6,462 bases of DNA from Atopobiaceae bacterium UBA5363 (GTDB lineage: Bacteria > Actinomycetota > Coriobacteriia > Coriobacteriales > Atopobiaceae). Each line of letters begins with the position of its first letter. Within the stretch, counting starts at the first letter, position 1. Location: the NCBI GenBank assembly GCA_002407925.1, contig DHPN01000021.1, forward strand, positions 951-7,412. The letters are read 5' to 3'. A model generated the notes under the pieces. It was not told where the DNA came from. It saw nothing but the letters and a program-made list of their open reading frames with translations, and made no database searches. A program made the position numbers and the translations under genes. Below, in pieces: positions 1 to 5,274 of the stretch.

Positions 1-618
1 GCACTTCATGGCGTCTTCGGGGGTGTAGATGTGGCCCTCCATCATGACGTAGACGTCGTCGCCAAGCTCACGGCAGAACTCGCCGAACATGCGGAAGTCA
101 GGCCCTTCGATGTTGTAGGTCTCGGCGGTGTACCCATAGAGCGTGGGAGCCACGATGTCCGCGCCGTTCTCAACAGCGCGACGACCTTCCTCAAGATTGG
201 AGACGTCAGCAAAGGTGATGAGGTCAGGGTACTTCTCCTTTACCTGCGGAAGAAGGTTCCAGGCAATCGTCCCCTCATGGGTCCTCTGGCTGGTGCAGTC
301 CATGGCCACAATATCTGCACCCGCTTCGATGATTGCGTCGACCTCGTGCATGGTGGGCGTGATGAAGACGTCCGTGTCATCATGCCAGACCTTCCAGAGA
401 CCAATGATAGGCAGGTCAATAGCATCCTTAATAGCAGCAATCTGTTCGGGCATGTTCGATCGAATGCCCACAGCACCGGCCCACTGGGCAGCCTCGGCCA
501 TCTTTACCACGATGTCATCGGTGTAGATGGGATCATCCTTCTGAACTTGGCAGGAGACAATGAGCCCTCCCTTAAGGGAGTCGAGAAGGGCACGGTTCTT
601 GGGGTTCGAGGTCTTCAT
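1..618 (-). CDS. nanE: N-acetylmannosamine-6-phosphate 2-epimerase, 3' end cut off by the window
   Basis: Converts ManNAc-6-P to GlcNAc-6-P in cytoplasmic sialic acid catabolism (TIM-barrel NanE family). The first 206 codons are present and the frame is still open at base 1. The family is about 220-235 aa, so roughly the last 25-30 residues (the second phosphate-binding loop) lie outside. Visible motifs are LKGGLIVSCQ at about residues 15-24, the LPIIGLWK segment with the lysine at 76 that aligns with the catalytic Lys of characterised NanE, ITPTMHEVD at about 86-94, DIVAMDCT at about 102-109, FADVSNLEEG at about 136-145, and MEGHIYTPEDA with Glu194 matching the catalytic Glu. The ATG at 616-618 is preceded by GGAG with 5 nt spacing. 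The sequence after the catalytic lysine (VWHDDTDVF) differs from the commoner K-R-D/N-Y pattern. It is divergent from the GntR-type gene, which probably regulates it. The family call is firm; the regulatory link is inferred. Confidence 0.93.
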   Translation of the reverse strand, partial: MKTSNPKNRALLDSLKGGLIVSCQVQKDDPIYTDDIVVKMAEAAQWAGAVGIRSNMPEQIAAIKDAIDLPIIGLWKVWHDDTDVFITPTMHEVDAIIEAGADIVAMDCTSQRTHEGTIAWNLLPQVKEKYPDLITFADVSNLEEGRRAVENGADIVAPTLYGYTAETYNIEGPDFRMFGEFCRELGDDVYVMMEGHIYTPEDAMKC

Positions 619-642
619 GTGCACTCCATTCTCTGATTGCTT

Positions 643-663
643 TGTATTTATATATATAATACA
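643..663. promoter_or_regulatory. AT-rich inverted repeat in the nanE/gntR divergent region, candidate operator
   Basis: TGTATT (643-648) and AATACA (658-663) are perfect 6-nt inverted arms around a 9-nt TA-alternating centre. The repeat lies 25 nt upstream of the nanE start. HutC-type GntR proteins usually bind AT-rich palindromes with GT...AC edges, so this is the best operator candidate in the 149-bp gap. It may overlap the nanE promoter, since TATA-like hexamers abound here, but I could not fix a convincing -35/-10 pair on either strand. Confidence 0.4.
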
Positions 664-684
664 TTTATTTGGTAGAAATGATAG

Positions 685-725
685 AGATGTGAGGTTTCTT
701 GGCGCTGCACATTTTCTCCACATCT
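685..725. repeat. 7-bp inverted repeat AGATGTG/CACATCT upstream of gntR
   Basis: AGATGTG (685-691) and CACATCT (719-725) are perfect inverted arms separated by 27 nt, lying 43-83 nt before the regulator's start codon. They could be two half-sites for a regulator, or a weak leader hairpin. The long spacer makes chance more likely than for the AT-rich repeat nearby. Confidence 0.25.
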
Positions 726-754
726 ATAGGCGACCCATGGGTGAGAATTCCTTT

Positions 755-760
755 GAGGAG
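755..760 (+). promoter_or_regulatory. Ribosome binding site deciding the gntR start
   Basis: GAGGAG with 7 nt before the ATG at 768-770. It favours this start over the in-frame TTG at 699 and the out-of-frame ATG at 737. Confidence 0.7.
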
Positions 761-767
761 GCCGCTG

Positions 768-1559
768 ATGAACGGAAGCACAGACTTGCTCGTACAAAAG
801 AGTGATATTGACGACGCGAACCCCGCGCCCATTTACCAACAGCTTGCTTCGGTGATCCGAGACAAGATAGCCTCACATGAGCTTGTCGAGGGGTCGAAGC
901 TCCCCACAGAGACCGCCCTCTCGAAGGGCCTTGGTATAGGCGTCTCGACTGTACGGTCTGCCTATTCCCTGCTGGTCGACGAAGGACTTGTGACAAGGCG
1001 TGCTGGCAGGGGTTCATTTGTAAGCACGCCCGTCCTCAACCGTAAGCTCGCAAGTCTCTATAACTTCACGTCCGAAATCAGAGAGCTGGGCAAGACGCCA
1101 ATTTCAAGGGTTGTGAAGTTTGAGGTCGGGAATCCAAGCGCGGAAGTCGCACGCGAGCTAGATATTTCCACCACAAGTCCCGTATTCCATATCCAAAGGA
1201 TCAGGTGTGCCGATAGCGACTCCCTAGTATTGGAGAACGTGACCCTTCCTGTAAACAGATGCCCCGAGCTCACGGCGGATGACCTCAAGGGGTCTTTGTA
1301 TGAAGCGCTGGTGAAACGGGGCTATGCTGCCCCAACAACAGCGCACGAGATACATGAGGCCATTGTACTGTCGAAGCATGACGCTAAGCTGCTTGGACGC
1401 CATCCTGGAGACGGAGCTTTTAGAGTTACCCGTACTGCATACGACCTACTCAAGATCCCGGTTGAATATGCCGTGAACATCGCCCCAGGAGACAAGACTC
1501 GCTACGTGATGGATCTTGGTGTTGATGGGACCTCCGTCTCGAAGGCGCACCAGTTGTAA
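768..1559 (+). CDS. GntR family (HutC/UTRA type) transcriptional regulator, probable regulator of nanE
   Basis: Complete 263-aa DNA-binding repressor or activator. An N-terminal winged helix-turn-helix spans about residues 20-87: PIYQQLASVIRDKI, LPTETALSKGLGIGVSTVRSAY as the recognition region, and LVDEGLVTRRAGRGSFV as the wing. A UTRA ligand-binding domain follows from about residue 105 to 255 (TPISRVVKFEV, then VFHIQRIRC and a C-terminal strand-rich part). Length and layout match HutC-subfamily GntR proteins, whose UTRA domains often bind sugar phosphates or related metabolites. The ATG at 768 was chosen because GAGGAG stands 7 nt upstream; an upstream TTG at 699 in the same frame has no comparable site. 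It is divergent from nanE, so control of sialic acid or amino-sugar genes by an amino-sugar phosphate is likely but inferred. It is not homologous to E. coli NanR in domain type, because NanR is FadR-like. Confidence 0.9.
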   Translation: MNGSTDLLVQKSDIDDANPAPIYQQLASVIRDKIASHELVEGSKLPTETALSKGLGIGVSTVRSAYSLLVDEGLVTRRAGRGSFVSTPVLNRKLASLYNFTSEIRELGKTPISRVVKFEVGNPSAEVARELDISTTSPVFHIQRIRCADSDSLVLENVTLPVNRCPELTADDLKGSLYEALVKRGYAAPTTAHEIHEAIVLSKHDAKLLGRHPGDGAFRVTRTAYDLLKIPVEYAVNIAPGDKTRYVMDLGVDGTSVSKAHQL

Positions 1560-1597
1560 CCTTTTGAGCACCGCATTTCTAATGGCCGGTAACCTCA

Positions 1598-1610
1598 GCA
1601 GCACAGCTGC
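1598..1610. repeat. Short hairpin GCAGC-ACA-GCTGC after gntR
   Basis: A perfect 5-bp stem with a 3-nt loop, 39 nt past the gntR stop. No T-run follows on either strand, so it is at most a weak terminator or 3'-end stabiliser. Confidence 0.2.
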
Positions 1611-1621
1611 CATGCAAGATA

Positions 1622-1689
1622 TGTACAATTTGGTAACACATTGCAATTCTCAACTGGGATTTTCAGTCATTTTAATGTCAAATTGTACA
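1622..1689. repeat. Perfect 11-bp spaced inverted repeat TGTACAATTTG/CAAATTGTACA
   Basis: The arms are at 1622-1632 and 1679-1689, separated by 46 nt. They extend to 13 of 14 matching positions outward (1619-1632 against 1679-1692). The region is visibly richer in A+T than its surroundings and has no coding frame on either strand that I would trust. Possible roles are paired operator sites for a looping regulator, terminal repeats of a very small element, or a recombination site. The function is unknown. Confidence 0.6.
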
Positions 1690-1752
1690 CATTTTGGGTT
1701 GAGCGGCGGCGGTCGGGAACTAATGACGCCGAAACTTTGAGTTGGCATGTGG

Positions 1753-1799
1753 CTCCTGCGGAAATGCGCCTTCGGGTGAGAAAAAGACACCGCAGGGAG
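1753..1799 (+). other. Possible structured RNA element: bulged stem enclosing a UUCG hairpin
   Basis: Bases 1753-1761 pair with 1790-1799 to give nine base pairs with one bulged G at 1795. Inside, CGCC (1767-1770) pairs with GGTG (1775-1778), including one G-U, around a TTCG tetraloop. The UUCG loop and the G-U pair only work on the plus strand; on the minus strand the inner helix has a C-A mismatch. That points to a plus-strand transcript, possibly the 3' end of the gntR mRNA. No T-run follows, so it is not a typical terminator. Confidence 0.35.
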
Positions 1800-1831
1800 A
1801 GCGTGGTACCCGCCCTACCCTCATACGCAAG

Positions 1832-1861
1832 CAGGCCAGACCCACCACTGAGTCCGGCCTG
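1832..1861 (-). terminator. 10-bp hairpin 10 nt downstream of tRNA-Arg, possible terminator or 3'-end element
   Basis: CAGGCCAGAC (1832-1841) pairs with GTCCGGCCTG (1852-1861) with only one G-U position, around a 10-nt loop. It starts 10 nt past the encoded CCA of tRNA-Arg on the minus strand. No T-run follows on that side, so it is not a canonical Rho-independent terminator; it may instead mark or protect the transcript end. Confidence 0.35.
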
Positions 1862-1871
1862 TGACAATTCG

Positions 1872-1947
1872 TGGTGCCCCAGGGCCGATTCGAACGGCCG
1901 ACACCAGGTTTAGGAAACCTGTGCTCTATCCCCTGAGCTACGAGGGC
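1872..1947 (-). tRNA. tRNA-Arg (anticodon CCT), CCA encoded
   Basis: It reads AGG codons. The 73-nt body is 1875-1947, with CCA at 1872-1874. D arm: GCTC/GAGC with an 8-nt loop. Anticodon arm: CAGGT-TTCCTAA-ACCTG with anticodon CCT. Variable loop: 5 nt. T arm: GGCCG-TTCGAAT-CGGCC. The acceptor stem is GCCCTCG against CTGGGGC, which leaves a T-G wobble at pair 5-68 and a C-T mismatch at pair 6-67. That is unusual in an otherwise perfect cloverleaf. The structure is clear enough to call a real tRNA; the acceptor oddity is discussed in the findings. Confidence 0.95.
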
Positions 1948-1959
1948 GCGCAAGAAGAC

Positions 1960-1965
1960 ATTCTA
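1960..1965 (-). promoter_or_regulatory. Candidate -10 box of tRNA-Arg
   Basis: TAGAAT on the minus strand, 12 nt before the mature tRNA 5' end. A poor -35 candidate (GTGGCA) sits 18 nt upstream. The sequence after the -10 box, CTTCTTGCG, closely resembles that after the proposed -10 box of tRNA-Pro in this window. Confidence 0.4.
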
Positions 1966-2005
1966 CCGTCGAAAAACAGCATGTGCCACGGTACGCACAC
2001 TACTT

Positions 2006-2247
2006 CTACTTCTTGTTGGCGCGGCGCTCCTTGGCGGCTTCCTTCTCAGCCTGACGAGTCATGCCAAAGCCAACGCCGATGAGAATCCACCACGTACGGT
2101 CAGTCCTGCGGTACTCCTCGTTTGAGTGAAGGATAAGGTCGTACCCGCCCTCCGGCGCTGACGGCGTCCCTGGCGTTCTCCAAGGCGGCCTCGAAGCGCC
2201 CCGTCGAATATCTTCTGGCCGGCGTCGTCGCCGAAGTCGTCTGCCAT
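2006..2247 (-). pseudogene. Small hypothetical gene broken over three reading frames
   Basis: The start is well formed: ATG at 2247 with GGAGGGGAC directly before it, encoding MADDFGDDAGQKIFDGAL. The coherent sequence then moves to a second frame near 2198-2205 (FEAALENARDAVSAGG) and to a third near 2147-2153, where GGYDLILHSNEEYRR is followed by DRTWWILIGVGFGM, TRQAEKEAAKERRANKK and a TAG at 2006-2008. Both shifts look like single extra bases in G/C runs. The rebuilt product would be about 80 aa, with an acidic start, a short hydrophobic stretch (WWILIGVGFGM) and a very basic, Ala/Lys/Glu-rich tail. I do not recognise a named family. It ends 58 nt before tRNA-Arg on the same strand. The three pieces make sense together, so I read this as one decayed gene rather than separate ORFs. 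Confidence 0.6.
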
Positions 2248-2671
2248 GTCCCCTCCATGGCGGGCGGCTCGTGGACGGGCCGACTCGCGCGGCTTGTCTC
2301 TCTCTTCGTTTGCTGGGTGCCGGTTGCAGCCCGCCGCCTACGATTCAAGGCGAGGCGGCTGTCCGTATGGGCCGCGTTGTCCGCGCTAAGCAGCTATGTC
2401 AGCGAACACCCCGCATTATCAATACAGAAATAGGCCTTGAGTCTTTGACCCAGTTGCAATCGAACCTTCTGGTTCGAAGGCATTTCTATTGCTTATCTAC
2501 CTGTGAAAACAACGCGATCATTTCGCCACGTCCCTACTCGGTGGTATCCAGCAGTCAAACTTTCCCGACGCTAACAGCGGAACGCCCATCCCTCTGCTCT
2601 CGAGTTCGGCGCGCTTCGCGGCTCATGCTTGGAACAGTTGACCAAGCGCATGGAAGGACGACTGCCTTCAT
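2248..2671. other. 424-bp stretch without a recognisable gene
   Basis: It lies between the broken small gene and the 3' end of the flavodoxin-like gene. I checked both strands and saw only short frames with no family resemblance and no convincing start. Its only notable structure is the 7-bp hairpin at 2460-2477. It may hold the promoter of the broken gene and the end of the TetR/flavodoxin operon, but no canonical terminator is visible. Confidence 0.5.
2460..2477. repeat. Perfect 7-bp hairpin TCGAACC-TTCT-GGTTCGA
   Basis: The arms are 2460-2466 and 2471-2477 around a 4-nt loop. There is no strong T-run on either side. It lies 195 nt past the flavodoxin-like gene's stop, so it could be a distal transcript-end structure, but evidence for termination is weak. 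It resembles a T-arm by chance; no tRNA can be folded around it. Confidence 0.3.
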
Positions 2672-3421
2672 CTATCCATGCCGATACTGGCCGTGCTTCC
2701 TGGTGTTGCGGCCATATTGGATGGCGAACTTTGGACAACGGTGCAGGCAGCCCAAGCACATGGCGCACCGATCCTTCACCCACACGGGGCGATTGTCCTG
2801 CATCTCGATGGCATGCACCGGACACCTCCTGGCGCATAGACCGCAGCCGATGCAACCATCTTCGAGGATAAGGTTCTTTGTGCGGCGCGTATTGGCGTCG
2901 TAGATGCGCTTGCCCACGACTCCGGTAACAAGCGGCGTGGTGATGTGCATGTGCTTTCCGGCGACTTTGTCGGCAATCGAAACCTTTAGACGGCCAATCT
3001 GCTCATCTGCCTCGAGGTTGATTTTTGCCACGCGCGCTTCGTCGGAGAGGTCGAAGATGGGCGTCCAGGTATCGGGCATCCTCACGTCGAAAAGGGCATC
3101 GAACCCGCAGCCCTTCTTCTCCATATATCGGTTGACCATGGCAGCGGCGGCGCCCGTGGTGGTACCGAAAGTCCCCACGTAATAGACGTAGGGCTTCGTG
3201 ATATAGTCGAGCTCTAGCTTCTCAAGAAACTCGGACACGACGCTGGGCATTGTCCAGTCGTAAGTCGGAGAGATTATGCCAAGGCGCTCCTCGCCCTCGA
3301 TATCATAATGAAACTCGCCCTTGTCGAGTGCCTCGGGGATATAGATGAGCTTCTCCCCCTCTGCCGCGATTCGCTTGGCAACGTAGAGCGAATTGCCCGT
3401 CGCGCTAAAGTAGAAGATCAT
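2672..3421 (-). CDS. EFR1-type flavodoxin-like / 2x[4Fe-4S] ferredoxin fusion protein
   Basis: A complete, soluble 249-aa electron-transfer protein. The N-terminus is flavodoxin-like: FYFSATGNSLYVAK at about residues 3-16 is the FMN phosphate-binding loop, with SPTYDWTMPSVVSEFL at about 51-66 and GTFGTTTGAAAA at about 84-95 as further flavin-contact regions. The C-terminus carries two CxxCxxCxxxCP motifs, Cys 190/193/196/200 and Cys 219/222/225/229, each binding one [4Fe-4S] cluster. The ending IQYGRNTRKHGQY is typical of this family. Partners and substrate are unknown; anaerobic electron transfer is the safest role. Its ATG lies in an ATGA overlap with the TetR gene stop, so translation is probably coupled, and no strong separate ribosome site is seen. 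All motifs are intact. The domain call is firm, the cellular role is not. Confidence 0.92.
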   Translation of the reverse strand: MIFYFSATGNSLYVAKRIAAEGEKLIYIPEALDKGEFHYDIEGEERLGIISPTYDWTMPSVVSEFLEKLELDYITKPYVYYVGTFGTTTGAAAAMVNRYMEKKGCGFDALFDVRMPDTWTPIFDLSDEARVAKINLEADEQIGRLKVSIADKVAGKHMHITTPLVTGVVGKRIYDANTRRTKNLILEDGCIGCGLCARRCPVHAIEMQDNRPVWVKDRCAMCLGCLHRCPKFAIQYGRNTRKHGQYRHG

Positions 3422-4005
3422 TTATGCACACTCGCTTTCTCAAGTGTACCAAGCAGGAATTCGATGTCGTCCAAGGCCTCCTGTTTGGTGATGGACTTGT
3501 CCAAGAAGCAGGTCGAGAGGATCATTTGCACCGTGTTGCTGTAATGCTGGGCCATGATTTCATTAGGTATGGGGTATTGAGCGGAGAACTCGCACGAGCT
3601 CACCATGGTGAAGACCGCTTTCTTGATGTATGCGTCGAGCGAACGCAGCATAGCCCCGTCGACGCGGTTGCTCCTAAGCAGCCTATCGATTACGGGGCGG
3701 CGAGCATCCATGTAGTCATAGGTCGCCTCAAAGAGCGCCAGCGTGCGCTTGTCGTGCTCGATGTCTTGAAACTTATCAATTTTGATTCGAGCGCCGATTG
3801 ACTCCCAGCAGTAATCCATGAGCGAATAGATATCCTCGAAATAGTTGTAAAAAGTTGAGCGTGGGTAACTTGTCTTGGCGCAGAGCTCGGCGATGGTGAT
3901 GCGCTCGAGGCTCTTCTCTTGGAGGAGTTCCATAAGGGCTGCCGTAAAGTCATGCAAGAGGCGTTTGGTGAAGCCCCTGTTCTTGTTAATCTGGTCGATT
4001 TTCAT
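3418..4005 (-). CDS. TetR/AcrR family transcriptional regulator
   Basis: A complete 195-aa one-component regulator. The N-terminal TetR helix-turn-helix is clear: FTAALMELLQEKSLERITIAEL at about residues 20-41, then CAKTSYPRSTFYNYFEDIYSLMDYCW at about 42-67, the standard recognition helix with the family's xTFYxYF signature. The C-terminal ligand and dimer domain is divergent and gives no ligand clue. I chose the ATG at 4003-4005, preceded by GGGGAAACGTT. An in-frame GTG at 4167 would add 54 residues that resemble nothing and would run through the operator cluster. It overlaps the flavodoxin-like gene by 4 nt, so the two form an operon and the regulator probably controls itself and the redox protein. 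The repeated TGGACA/TGTCCA sites upstream are the likely binding sites (inferred). Confidence 0.9.
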   Translation of the reverse strand: MKIDQINKNRGFTKRLLHDFTAALMELLQEKSLERITIAELCAKTSYPRSTFYNYFEDIYSLMDYCWESIGARIKIDKFQDIEHDKRTLALFEATYDYMDARRPVIDRLLRSNRVDGAMLRSLDAYIKKAVFTMVSSCEFSAQYPIPNEIMAQHYSNTVQMILSTCFLDKSITKQEALDDIEFLLGTLEKASVHK

Positions 4006-4027
4006 AACGTTTCCCCAACGAGGGCAT

Positions 4028-4166
4028 TGTCCATAAAGAAGCCGATAATGTCGCAAGTACACCGTGGACACATGTCCATATACGAATGATGGTCCACAAG
4101 ACTGGAAAATGGAATAGACATTGCGTTGCCGCCTTCCAGGTATGGACAGGTGCGCAAGATTGTCCA
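4028..4166. promoter_or_regulatory. Cluster of TGGACA/TGTCCA half-sites upstream of the TetR gene, candidate operators
   Basis: TGTCCA occurs at 4028-4033, 4073-4078 and 4161-4166, and its complement TGGACA at 4065-4070 and 4143-4148; a variant TGGTCCA is at 4090-4096. The pair at 4065-4078 forms the palindrome TGGACACATGTCCA, with 6-bp arms and a 2-nt centre. The pair 4143-4166 is inverted with a 12-nt gap. The repeat nearest the gene lies about 23 nt before the start codon, in a position to block transcription. Five exact copies of a 6-mer in 140 bp, all between the TetR start and the next gene, suggest autoregulation. Confidence 0.5.
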
Positions 4167-4191
4167 CCGCGAGGCAAATCCGCAGGGCACC

Positions 4192-4201
4192 CCAAATTTG
4201 G
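4192..4201. repeat. 10-bp perfect palindrome CCAAATTTGG
   Basis: A perfect palindrome in the gene-free stretch upstream of the TetR gene, just beyond the TGGACA cluster. It could be a further regulatory site; palindromes of this length also arise by chance. Confidence 0.25.
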
Positions 4202-4289
4202 TTGAATTAAGCACGAATCGATAATAGATCCATCTTTTCCACAGGTGCCCGCAGATGTTTCGTGCATTTCCTACGGGTGCCATTTATTT

Positions 4290-4326
4290 GCAGGTGTGCG
4301 AATGCGCGCACCGCATGCGGACCTGC
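4290..4326. repeat. Nested inverted repeats at the edge of the element remnant
   Basis: GCAGGT (4290-4295) pairs with ACCTGC (4321-4326). Inside, GTGCG (4296-4300) pairs with CGCAC (4307-4311), and CCGCATGCGG (4311-4320) is a perfect 10-bp palindrome. The region lies just past the end of the broken HTH/DnaC gene and before the TetR control region. No T-run follows, so it is not a usual terminator. The role is unknown. Confidence 0.35.
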
Positions 4327-4367
4327 CGCACGTCCAACGCATTCCACCCCATGAGCCTCAGTCTTGC

Positions 4368-5130
4368 TTAGACGTGCCGCAGCCTACACAATTGCCCTTG
4401 AAGGCAATCTCGCGCCTTGCGAACTGCAACTACATTAACGCGAGAAGGCTGGTCCTCGAAGCGCCGACGGCACTCTTTGTCAGTCATGCTGTCGATACTC
4501 TCGAGCGGAAGACCGCGCTCGAGGACGTCGGCGCGCGTAGCGGCGATTCGCGAGGCTATCGCGGCGGGCGGTCTCCGCTTCTCCGGTCAACGCAAGCCTC
4601 GCCCTCAGCTGCGCCAGCGTGTACCGCGACGTGATGACCGTAGGCCTTATGCCCTCGTACCTGGGCGTTGACAATGGTGAACAGCGTCATGAGCGACCAC
4701 CTCGAACTTGACTCCTTGCCCAGGTCGTCGAGCGCGAGCATCTCGCACGAGGCGTACCTCTCGAGCGCTCTCTTGCTCGACCCTCCCACGTCGAACGTTT
4801 CCCTGACGGCTTCCCTGCAAAGGGCGAACGCTCTGCTCCTCGTGCACTGCTCAGTGCCTGCGGCCTCGACTATGAGGTCCCTCGAGACGAGGTTCCCGAG
4901 GGACCTTCTGGTCTGCCTCTCCGATATGTTCAGGAACTCGGCGCAGCTCTCGGCCGACTCGAAGTAGGTGCCGGTCTCCTCCTGGCAGAAGCTGAAGACC
5001 CTCGCGTAGACGAGGAGGTCAGATCCCCGGAGTCCCAACCTTGCCGTCATAAAGCGGTACACCGTAGCAAACTCGCTGCCTCGTCCGCCGATATCATGTC
5101 CAGGTTGCTTCCGATTTCCCGACGAATCAT
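4368..5130 (-). pseudogene. Broken, fused replication gene: HTH initiator-like N-terminus joined to a DnaC-like C-terminus
   Basis: The start at 5130 (MIRREIGSNLDMISADEA, after AAGGGGG) shifts frame near 5070-5080 into FATVYRFMTARLGLRGSDLLVYARVF and a winged-helix segment (FLNISERQTRRSLGNLVSRDLIVEA) of the type found in plasmid or integrative-element replication initiators. The same frame then runs straight into DnaC/IstB-like sequence: RETFDVGG, then YASCEMLALDDLGKE (the Walker B region, LDDLGKE) and LFTIVNA. A shift at about 4663-4666 leads to RYEGIRPTVITSRYTLAQLRARLALTGEAETAR, and another at about 4561-4568 to AIASRIAATRADVLERG, after which resemblance fades until the TAA at 4368-4370. No Walker A (GxxGxGKT) segment exists between the two domains, so an internal deletion probably fused two neighbouring genes. 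It cannot make a working ATPase. It sits beside an excisionase-like gene, as in integrative elements. Confidence 0.75.
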
Positions 5131-5250
5131 CCGAACCCCCTTGCCCCTACTAGGCAGCGAGGATACGAGGTGACGGCACTCCTCTTCAGGACGGGCCCGC
5201 GGCCAACCTTCCATAAGCTTCCACAACGGCGGCCTGCGCACAAAACGCAC

Positions 5251-5274
5251 GACGCCGCTTCCAAAGGCGGCGTC
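5251..5274 (-). terminator. 8-bp GC hairpin at the stop of the excisionase-like gene, probable terminator
   Basis: GACGCCGC (5251-5258) and GCGGCGTC (5267-5274) form a perfect stem around an 8-nt loop. On the minus strand it is followed by GTGCGTTTTG, a short T-run 5 nt past the stem. The stem overlaps the stop codon at 5273-5275. It could end transcription of the excisionase-like gene or attenuate read-through into the replication gene. Confidence 0.5.

Noticed and set aside
31..636. Long plus-strand open frame across the nanE region (201 codons)
   Set aside because: Lies wholly antisense to nanE, which has full family motifs, and its translation resembles nothing known.
1720..2082. Open frames running through tRNA-Arg on both strands
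   Set aside because: Translations such as LVAQGIEHRFPKPG and ADTRFRKPV are the familiar false products of reading tRNA sequence.
2271..2903. Plus-strand open frame of 210 codons
   Set aside because: Its right third is antisense to the Fe-S region of the flavodoxin-like gene; the left part is Arg/Ser/Pro-rich with no start signal and no recognised domain.
4006..4167. In-frame GTG at 4167 as start of the TetR gene
   Set aside because: The extra 54 residues match nothing in the family and would place the operator cluster inside the gene; the ATG at 4005 has a good GGGGA site.
4245..4671. Plus-strand frames of 129 and 84 codons
   Set aside because: Antisense to the DnaC-like remnant, whose frame pieces carry recognisable motifs.
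2006..5130. Frameshifts as mere sequencing errors
   Set aside because: nanE, gntR, the TetR gene, the flavodoxin-like gene, the excisionase-like gene and the MGMT-family gene are all clean, while only the two accessory genes are broken, one also with an internal deletion. The possibility stays open for single sites.
5131..5250. Separate gene for MRFVRRPPLWKLMEGWPRARPEEEC upstream of 5130
   Set aside because: Begins at the terminator loop with no ribosome site and no known resemblance; the coherent part of the frame starts at the ATG at 5130 behind AAGGGGG.
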